From Massariosphaeria phaeospora (Eukaryota > Ascomycota > Dothideomycetes > Pleosporales), in contig JAADJZ010000021.1 of assembly GCA_011032825.1 (NCBI GenBank), positions 682,001 to 746,000 on the forward strand: a stretch of DNA of 64,000 nucleotides, given 5' to 3'. Within the stretch, counting starts at the first letter, position 1. Each line of letters begins with the position of its first letter. Of this stretch, positions 55,247-64,000 are shown one piece after another. Both the position numbers and the translations under genes were made by a program. The notes under the pieces were generated by a model. That model saw only the letters and a list, made by a program, of their open reading frames with translations. It did no database searches and was not told the DNA's origin.

Positions 55247-56973
55247 TACTTTTTTGTTCGCAGTAGCGTTGCTTATTTAAGAGCTTAATTTTAGTTGCTA
55301 ACTACTTTTTTTAGTTGTGCATAGACAACGTAGTAAACTTCTCTTTCGCTTTAAGCTTTTTTTTAAGCTAGTATTTTGCTTGCTAATTTTTTGCACTAGC
55401 ATTTGCAATAGTTTTTTTTTTTAGCACTTAAGTAAGCTATTTGATTTTTCTAAATAGTTGCGCAAGTAGTATTGCTTAATTAATTTTTAAATAGTAGTTT
55501 GTAATGTGTAGAGCGCTTTTTTTGTAATCTAACGCAACTGCTATTTGCTAGTACGCTAAGAACTTCGTGCTTTTTAAACTTAAAACTTTAAGTTTGTTAG
55601 CAAATGCTGTAATAAACTTCTATAATAATTACATTTGTAAGCGCTTTCTACTCTGCTAGCTTAAACTTAGTTAGAATTTTAATTTTGTAAAGTAAAAGCA
55701 ACTTATTATTAAGCTCGTAGTTTATTTTGTCGTTAAGCTTTTGCTTAATTGCGGCTATTATATTTGTAATAAATGTAAGTAACAATAAAGCTAGTTGTAG
55801 TACGTAGGTAGAAGTAGAAAGTAAAGTAGTAAAAAGCTGTATAAAGTAGCTTGTGCGCTACTATAAAAGCTGCAGCTTTAGCTAGCACTTTACTACTAGC
55901 TACTTAAAACACGTACTTTTACTACAGCTTTTGTAGCTTTCTTACCTATCGTAATTATTCCGAATAATTATTACAACTTTTTACTTTTTATACTATACTT
56001 AATACGTAGTAATTCTTTTGCAATAGCTTGCACTAAGCAAACTAACTACTACTATTTTGCTACTAGCGGCAAAGCTTTGCGAAAGCTTTTTGCAGCGAAA
56101 GTAGCTTGCAAATCTAGCAATTCGTACAAGAATAAAAAGAAACTAACAACAAGTAGTATAAAAAAGCTTTACTACTAAAAGCAAAAAAGTAATTTATTAT
56201 AGTTAGTAGTTAATTATAGCTTAATTTTTAACAACATACAGCTATTGCGTTGCGCGAAATTCAACGAAACTAAAAATCAACTAAGCTTTTTATGCGCAAA
56301 CTGCTATTTAGTTAGCTAGTTCGCAAAATTGCGCAAGAGTTTAAGCCTAATCTACGCTTTTAAGCTAGTGCAATTAAAGCTATACAAAAAGTAACAAAAG
56401 CTTTTTTAATTAGTATTTTTAAAAGTATAGCTTTTTACTTGTTGCTAAGTGCAATACTAACTTTAATAGATACTAATATTAACGCTATACACGCGGAACG
56501 AGTAATAATTAATACAAAAAACATAAATTTAGCAAAAAAATACTATAGAAAGTACAAGAAAAGTTTGTAGTAAACGTAGAAGCTAAAGTTTAGTTACTAC
56601 TTGTTCTAGTAGTATAAAGCTATAATAATTCTAAATTTTTTAGCAATACCTAGCGTAGACGTTGCATTGTACTTAGCTATTAAAATGCAACTAATTCTAC
56701 GTTATAATAATAATTTGTAATAAACTTAAGCAACTTGTACTTTGCTAACGTTAAAATACAATATGTAAACTTTAAATATAATAATCTAACTATAACCTAA
56801 CTATAGCCTAGAGCCTATGCGAGATAACTTAACTTTAACTTAAAATTTATTTAACTTAACTTAACTATAACTCTGTACTAGCGTTAAAAAATTAAGTATA
56901 TAAATAAAGTTAAGTTAGAGTTATAAAAAAAGTAACTTAACTTTAACTTAACTTTTATCTATTCGCTAGCCTA

Positions 56974-59900
56974 TATAAAACTGTAAAAGTTAAGCGAACT
57001 TAAAATAATTGTTTATTAAGCTAGAGTTAGTTTTCGAAAGATAAGTAAGTTTAATAAATTAAAGAAATTGTAAAGCGTTTAATACTAGGTAGTAGTAGGC
57101 TTCGTTTTGCAAAAACTATTAAAGTCAAAGAAAAAGTTAACTTAGTAGATCGAAATCTAAATAAAATAATTAAAAACAACGAGCTATAAAAGTTCGTTGT
57201 TTTAACTATATACTAAGCTTATTCTAGAAGTTCTAAAAGTTCTAGAGTTCTAAAGTTCTAGAGTTGCTTCGAAACTTTTTAAAACTCGCAAACTATTACG
57301 TAATTTGCTAATATATAGTTTTCGAGTTTTGAGTACTTAGTAAGCTTAGTGCTTTCTAATAAGCTAGCGTAGCTTTGCTTAGTAAAACCTAAATCGTAAC
57401 AAGAAACAGTATTTAGCAACACTTAAATTAGTACTATACAAAATATTTTGCTTATATTAGCGCTATACAAACTATATTTAGCTTTTATTATTATTATTTT
57501 TTACTTAAACGTAAAGCTTAGATTTGGTATTAAGTTTGCTAGTAGCTACATAGAAAATCTAAGCGCTACATTTTCTTCGCTCGCTTATGCGTTATACAAA
57601 CTTAATATTTACTAGTATAAGCAAATGCTTGCGTAAAATGCCTACGCTGTTTAAACAAAGTATAAATCTACTAAATACAACAAAAGCAAAAGTTGCTAAT
57701 AAGCAAAGTAAGTAACTTACTTAGAATTTAATTAAGCTGCTAGCGCTAGCGTAGCGCAAACTATTAAGCAAAATTTCTAGTAACACTTAAAGCTAGCTAT
57801 TTGCTACTATTAAATCTAGCTTGTTTATACTTAAATATAATAACAACAAGCTGCTAAGCAAGCTCTTAAGCAATTTAGCACTTAAGTTTAAATTAGTAGA
57901 GAATATAAAAAAAGCGCTAAATATAAAGTTGTAGAAATTGCAAGCGCTACAAAAACTACTTCTTAAGTGCTACTATTTTAAGCAAAGCTTACTTAGGCGT
58001 TTAAGCTACTTTTGCTAGCTTAAAAAAACTACTTATTAGTATTACTATATAAAAGCTTTGTTAACGTTAATATAAACGTATAATAAAAAGCTTTATTTAG
58101 TAACTTAAATAAAAATAGTATACCTAAAGCTAATAATAGCGAGTTTAACTAGCTGCTTTTGTAAGTAAGCTGCGCTAGGCTGTAGCAATAAGCAAATTAA
58201 GTAGTAAAGAATTTGTATTTTGCTAAGTAAGTATTTAAAGCATATACGCTACTATATACCTAGCAAAGCAAAACAAGCAAATTAAAGCTATAAAAGTAAT
58301 TTAAAAAAATAATACAACAAGTTTTAAGCGCGTTAAAGTATTAGCAAAAAAGATTTTTAAAACAACTACTTACAAAACTTACATTAACTTTAACTTAGTT
58401 TTAACAAAAAATACACTACTTAAAAGTGCTTTTTGGCAAACTTAGCTTTGCGTAGGTATAGTTATTTAAATTCGCTTACAAATCGCTACTTAGATACAAA
58501 AAAAAAGCTTTAATTAAGTAAAACAAGTAAAAGTTGCAAGTAATAGTTCTATTATAGGCATTAGAAATTGTTGGTAATATTAAAACGCTAGCTGCTAGAA
58601 CAAAAGTTACGTTTGCTTAGTACTTTAAAGCAACGTTAAAAAATTTAAAAACTACTACTTAGCTAATAGCTATATTATCGCGATATAAGTATAAAAGTAT
58701 TAAAATAGCTAATTTACAACGCAAGCGCTGTTGAATATTATAAAATTAGCGCTTTTTAAGTATAAAAACAAATGTGCTTTTAAAAACAAGCAAAAACGTA
58801 CAAGCTTTTAATTAATAAAAACTAGTAGCGTTGCTAGTAGTAATAACGGCGGTAGCAAAAAAAGTAGCAAAAAAAGTAGCAAAAAAAAAAACTTTAAAGC
58901 TTTGCAGCGAAAAGTTTTGAAAGCATAGCTACAAAATTTAGTAAATAAATTTGCTAGTTAGTTTCTCTACGTACTAGCGCTATAGGTTTTTCTAGCGTCG
59001 TAGCTACTCGTTAACTTAAACGTGCTAGTTCGAAATTGTATACTATTAAGTAACTAGCTGCTAGTTGCCTATAGCGTATTACAAAAGATTTGAATATATA
59101 CAAAGTACTTTTTAAAGTAGTAAAAGCTCTACAATTCTAGCGCTTTTGAGCTAGTTAGATAAATTTAAAAAAAAGTATTTACTAAAAGCTAGTACAACGT
59201 TAACTAGATAATAGATAGCAGCTTCAAAACAAGCTTAACGTACGAGATTTAAACAAACTACTTTTGCAAATAGCTAGCTTATTTTTCTTTGCTCTAGAAC
59301 GTAGCTTTAAAATAGCGCTATTAATATACTAAACTTATAATAGCTAACGTACTTTACAGCTTCGCTGCTTACACAAGTTAGCTACTTACTTTTGCTAAGC
59401 TTTTACTAAAACTACTTTATTCTAGCGCAAAACAGCTTACTTTAGCCTTGTATAGAACAAAATAATTTAAAATATTATTTAAAGTTTACTTTTACTGCTT
59501 GCTTACACGTTTGCGCGTTATGCTTAGTTTAATTGCACTACTTGCAGCGCTTTTAAGTTAGCTTACTTTCTTTAGCGCGCACTTGCTTTTTTAGCTTTTT
59601 TTTATTACTACGCGCTTTAAACTCTTTTAGAGTAGTTAAACAAGCTTTATTCTTAACTATCAAAGTTTTTTTTAACTAAATTCGCTTTTTTTTATGCGAT
59701 CTACGTTGCGCAGCTGTATTTACTTTTTAAAGCTTTGCGATTTTTTTTTGCGCAAACACTAGCTTGTGCGCGATAATTGCTACTTTTTTTAAAACTTTTT
59801 TTTAAGGCTTTTACTATAGACGTTAGTAAAGTATTTATATACTTTTAAATTTTCGCTTTTACAAGCGTTAATTGCAACTTTAATTTAAAAGTATTGCTTA

Positions 59901-60300
59901 GAGTTTGCAACTACTAGAGCTTGTTGTTAATAAGCAGTAGTAATAATAAAGTACGCAACTAAACGTTAAAAGCTGTTATAACTTGTCTTAGAGTAAATAA
60001 AACTAATCTAGCGCTTTAAAACTTTTTTGAATATTACTAAAAGTAATTGCTGCATTATAAGCGCGTATAAAGTATAGTAAAAACTTAAGCTTTGTAATGT
60101 AAGTAATTTAGTTGCGCATAAATTTTTTAGCTTAGCGCTTGTACTTTGTTTTTAAAAGCAAGAAACACTTTGCATTAAAAAGTTGTAAAAAGTGCAACAA
60201 GTGCAAAAGCATGCAAATAGTAATAATCTTGTTTTTCTTGTAGTACTGCTAGAATTTAAGCAAGTTATAGCTTTTATAGTTGTTAATTGCGAGTAGTTAG
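56974..60300. other. Unassigned AT-rich region with coding-like plus-strand stretches
   Basis: No TE end or domain is recognised with confidence. Between about 57.5 and 58.9 kb the plus strand reads as long Lys/Gln-rich segments in which TAA/TAG fall where Gln would fit (for example KYKSTKYNKSKSC and NSIPKANNSEFN). This suggests a RIP-damaged gene or the gag of an unknown element. Other items: a hairpin AACAACGAGC/GTTCGTTGTT at 57,176-57,202, AGTTCTAGAGTTCTAA repeats at 57,220-57,260, an AAAAAGTAGC triplet at 58,857-58,885, and a lone MITE-like end (TAACGTACTTTAC) at about 59,345. Confidence 0.4.
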
Positions 60301-63300
60301 TAGCTGCTAACTACTTTTTTTTTCGTATGCTTATTAAAGTGCTTTAACTACTGCAAACTAAGTTTATTTGTTGTTTAGCTATTTTTAGAAACTGCAATAA
60401 CTTAATTGTAAAGTAGATTCTTTTTCTTGTACTAAGCAAAGAAGTAGTTCTTGCTTTAAAAAATAATAAAAAGTAAAATAGCTTACTTTGTTGCGTTAAT
60501 GCTTTGGATAACTATTGTTTACTTTTTATTACTTTGCTGCACTGCCTTTGGCTATTCTCGTTTCTTTAAAGCTATAACAATAGCTTTAGTTAATATCTAG
60601 CCTATACAATTTTATTAAAGCTTTACGGTAAAAGCTATTTTAAACTATTTTTAACTTACTTCTACTTTTTTAACTTCTTTAGACTAAAATTAACTAAACA
60701 AGTTTATTTAGCATAGTAGCGAACTTCACCGCAGCACTTCTTAAAGAAGTAAAAAAGCAACTACGTTACTTTTTACTGCAAAGTTGCACTACTCTCTACT
60801 AAGTAGAGCAAAAAGCTAATTAAATCTATTGTAACCTCTAATAGAATAGCAAGATCTAAAGAAAAACTAAAAAAAACAAAAAGCAAGCCGCGTTGCTAAC
60901 AGAACATGAATTAACTTATTCTAATGCCAAATAGCACAAAAAGAAACGCAACAGCTGCTTTAAGCCTAAAAAAGGCGATAACAAGAAAAACAAAAGCTTT
61001 GACGAGCTAGTTTGCTACGCATGTAACAAACTAGGCTATTTTGTCTTTGCTTACTTTAACAAGGCAAAAAAAAACGCCTACTTTAAAAAAAGAAAAAGAA
61101 AAAGCAAAGGCTTAAAGAATTAGCCTTTTACTTTGTAGCTTATATTAACTTGTTATAGTTAAAAAAAGTAGGCACTTTTCGTAAAATGCTAACGAGCAAA
61201 AACTCAACGTCTTTTACTGCGTTAGCGAAGATTAAGAGTTTAAAAAACTTAAAAGCAATCGTAGATAGTAGAGCTTATTTTAATGTTCTTTTAGCTGTCG
61301 TAGCGAAAGAACAGAATCTAGTACTTAAACTAATTTCTAATATTTTTTTTATATTGCTAAGTAGATTAGGTTATACTATCTATAGTTGTACTGTAGCAAA
61401 AGTTTGCATTACAAATTCTAGAGGCAAAGTACAAACCTATAGAATTCTCTTTGTAGTAGCTAATTTTAAAAAGCTTTCGATGTATCTTAGACTTTCTTAA
61501 ATAGATTAGTTTTAGCTAAAGTTAAACTATTCGCGTTGCCGCATGCTTTTTAGGAGCATAAAGAACCTAAATAGACTAAACTATGCCAAAGTAGCTATAG
61601 AAAACGCAGCAAAGTTTGCTTAAACTTTAAATAGTTCTAATGCAAAGCTTTATGTTTGTTCGATTAGTACACTTTTTAAAGCAAGCGATTAAAAGAAGCA
61701 AAACTCTAGTTTGCAACTTAAATATTAAAAGTACTAAAACGTAGCGAGCTTTAATAGCTCGTTAGTAATAGCGTCTTATAGAGAGCAGAATCTCGCAATT
61801 AAATTCTAGCCTAGTACAACTTTTTTGCATCAACCTTTGTACAATATGTTAACAGCAGAATTAAAGCATTTTTGCAAATACGTAGACGAGTACTTTAATA
61901 AGAAATAAATAAAGCGCTTAAAGTTTTTAGCTAGTGCGCTAATTTTCTTTGCGAAGAAAAAAAACAGCACTTTAAAACTTTGCGTTAACTATCAAAGCTT
62001 TAACAAAATTACAATTAAGAATTGTTATTTTTTGCTTTTTATTGCAGAGTTTTTGAAAAGGTTAGCTAAGGCAAAAGTTTACACTAAGCTTGACATTCGT
62101 AAAGCCTATTACAAAATCTAGATTAAAAAAAAAACAAATAGAAAACAGCTTTTAGAACTCGATATAGTTATTTTAAGTACTTCGTTATGCTATTCGGTTT
62201 TACGAATGCTTTTGCAGCATTTTAAGCCTACATTAACTAAGCTTTCGCTAGGTTAGTTAACGTAACTTGCATTGTGTACTTTAACAATATTCTAGTATTT
62301 TCTAACATAGAAAAGGCCTATGTAAGCTAGGTTAAGAAAGTTCTTTAACGTTTGCGTAAAGCAAAGCTATACTTAAAGCTTAGTAAGTGCGAGTAGCACA
62401 CACGGTAAACAAAGTACCTAGATTACATTGTATACCTAGAAAAAGTTAAAATAGATCTAGAACGAATTAGAACGATTTAGAAGTAGCTAATGCCAAACAC
62501 GGTTTAGAATATTCAAGTATTTATAAGCTTTATAAACTATTATCGGCGCTTTATCGCTAAGTTCTTTAAGCTTGCTCTACTATTAACTAAACTAACCTAG
62601 AAAAAGCTAGAAGCGGCTCAAAGCGAGCACGCCTAAAGAAAAAAGAAAAGCTAGCGAATTAACTTTGAAACTAAAGCTAAGAAAGCGTTTAGAAAACTTA
62701 AGAGTGCTTTTTTCGATATTTCTATTCTAGCCTATTATAAAGTAGAATAGCTTACAAAGCTCGAAACTAACGCTTCTAAAAGCGCTATTAGTAGAATTTT
62801 AAGCTAAAAAGTTCCTAATAGTAAAGACAGCGAAAAAAGTGCGCATTAGCGCTTAATTGGTTTCTTCTCGCGGAAAATAGACAAGGCGAAGTACAATTAC
62901 GATACTTATAATAAAGAGTTGTTAGCAATTAACAAAAGTTTGTTACACTTTTGCTATTTTTTTCTAAGTATTCTGTTTAATCTCTATACAAACTACAATA
63001 ACCTACGATAGTTTATAAAAACAAAAACTTTAAATTATTATCAAGTTCGCGCTTACAAAAGGTTAACAGAGTACAACTTCGTTATAATTTATCAACCTAA
63101 AAAGACAAATCTAGCCGATAGCTTCTTTTAACAACTAGACTACATAAAAGAAGCTTATGCTTTTGCGCAGAAAAGCAATAAAATCTACGTAGATCTATTA
63201 CGAGTTTTAATAACTCGTAGTGTTTATAGTAAGCTCGCTTTAGTAGCAGCAATTACAAAATCAGCTAGCTAACTTGCAAAAAAACTAAGCTTGCTAACTT

Positions 63301-64000
63301 TTTTAAAGAAAATAAAAGCTTTAAACTTGAAAATGCACATTAGAGAAGAACTAACCTAAGCACCTTAGCTTAGGCTTTCGAAGAATAAAGTTCTTTTGAG
63401 TAATCTAGTAAGCGATTCTGCGAACTTTTTAGACTTAGACTTAGACTTTGACTTAGAAAACGAGTCTAGACTAGTAGAGCCTATAGTAGCTTAGAATGAA
63501 CTAGAACTAGCTATAACAAAGTAGTTGAATAAAATCTACTTCAATACAATAGAAAAAAAGGCAAAGGCTTTTTAAAAATATTATAACAGCTTAATAGCTA
63601 GCTACTTCGGCGTTAAAAAAACTTTAGAGAAAGTTAAACGCCGATACGAGTAAAAAAAGACAAGAAAAAACGTTAAAAAGTACTGCAACGACTATCTAAA
63701 GTGTTGCAAATTAGTAGTAGCTAGATATAGCTTTTACGAACTTCTTATACTTTTGCTAGCGCTTAATAGCTCGTAGTGTAATGTTACAATAGACTTTATT
63801 ACAAAACTTTTACTATTAAAGTATATAAAGCAAGTATACGATTTTATTCTCGTTGTAGTAAACTGCTTAACTAAAACAGCCTACTATATTCTAGCTCGCG
63901 CTAACTAGACAGCAAAAGACTTTGCAATAGTTTAAATAAAGAAAATTGTAAAACTTTACAGCGTTTTAAAGAACGTTATTTTAAACTAAAGTTTTATTAT
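60301..64000 (+). mobile_element. Ty3/Gypsy retrotransposon copy B, degenerate, runs off the window
   Basis: Plus-strand counterpart of copy A. Alignment is clear from about 60.65 kb (gag end) through protease, RT and RNase H to the integrase start at 64.0 kb. It lacks the MITE present in copy A. The 5' limit is uncertain because the gag region differs from A. No LTR is visible. Confidence 0.75.
60990..63900 (+). pseudogene. gag-pol remnant of Gypsy copy B
   Basis: Motifs in order: gag knuckle remnant CYACNKLGYFVF at 61.02 kb; open frame 61186-61500 with KAIVDSRAYFNVLLAV (protease, family VDSGA); RT from 61.93 kb with FFAKKKNSTLKLCVNYQSFN, VYTKLDIRKAYYKI and VYFNNILVF at 62.28 kb (family YxDD, both Asp lost); RNase H at about 62.7-63.1 kb; integrase N-terminal part from 63.4 kb. 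Stop codons at Gln positions throughout. Inactive. Confidence 0.75.

Larger units (their letters stand above)
49736..56973 (-). mobile_element. hAT transposon, copy 3, truncated and multiply invaded
   Basis: Aligns with copy 1 from about 36,085 to its right end; the right terminus ...TATTCGCTAGCCTA is intact at 56973. The left terminus and the hATC part are missing. It contains two 433-bp MITEs (51979-52411 and 52562-52994), Fot1/pogo no. 4 (53398-55246) and a large hexamer tract (51688-51876). Removing these leaves about 4.5 kb. The transposase core (about 50.27-50.45 kb, minus) still shows the ITTDNA-type block in degraded form. Confidence 0.83.

Noticed and set aside
59343..59400. Further MITE of the ACGTAC family
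   Set aside because: Only one end-like sequence was seen and no matching right end nearby; noted in the region entry but not called.
18354..64000. CRISPR-like arrays, rRNA or centromeric satellite in the AT-rich block
   Set aside because: The repeats are explained as TIRs, LTRs and inverted TE copies; no regular spacer array, rRNA or long tandem satellite is visible.

Overview
The window looks like a chromosome segment of a filamentous ascomycete, probably a dothideomycete and perhaps Pleosporales. The class is inferred from gene types and genome style, not from any marker. The genes have short GT-AG introns of about 48-150 nt. GC-balanced genic DNA alternates abruptly with long AT-rich blocks. 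In those blocks every transposon family carries the marks of repeat-induced point mutation (RIP): C-to-T and G-to-A changes, Gln and Trp codons turned into stops, and catalytic Asp turned into Asn.

Genic block 1 (1-6.0 kb) holds the 3' end of a tRNA exportin gene (los1), a four-exon conserved-type gene of unknown function on the minus strand, and a five-exon microsomal cytochrome P450 on the minus strand. TE island 1 (6.39-13.94 kb) is three different Fot1/pogo transposons laid end to end at TA dinucleotides. The first is split by a 910-bp foldback element and the third by a hAT-type MITE. Genic block 2 (14.3-18.2 kb) holds only two genes: a secreted SMP-30-like lactonohydrolase and a PTH11-like 7TM protein. 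TE island 2 (18.35 kb to the end) contains no intact host gene that I can see.

TE island 2 can be partly read as a nesting series. Degenerate Ty3/Gypsy elements (copy A on minus, E on plus, B on plus) form the old layer. Into these went a 7.25-kb Copia element with 108-bp LTRs and target duplication AGCTA, three roughly 6-kb hAT elements (two complete at both ends, one truncated and swollen by later insertions), two further Fot1/pogo elements, and a MITE family of exactly 433 bp (four copies) plus a 424-bp relative. Several insertions are proven inside the window, because an uninterrupted paralogous copy shows the empty site with a single TA.

The points most worth a second look are these: the MITE family and its doubled subterminal motif; the repeated, near-identical 47-51 nt intron-like blocks inside the hAT element; the extra coding-like segments in the hAT element and at the 3' end of the Copia element; the half-tRNA primer site of the Copia element; and the unassigned coding-like stretch at 57-60 kb. 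TE end coordinates are base-precise where target duplications are visible and approximate elsewhere. All domain calls come from reading translations by eye.
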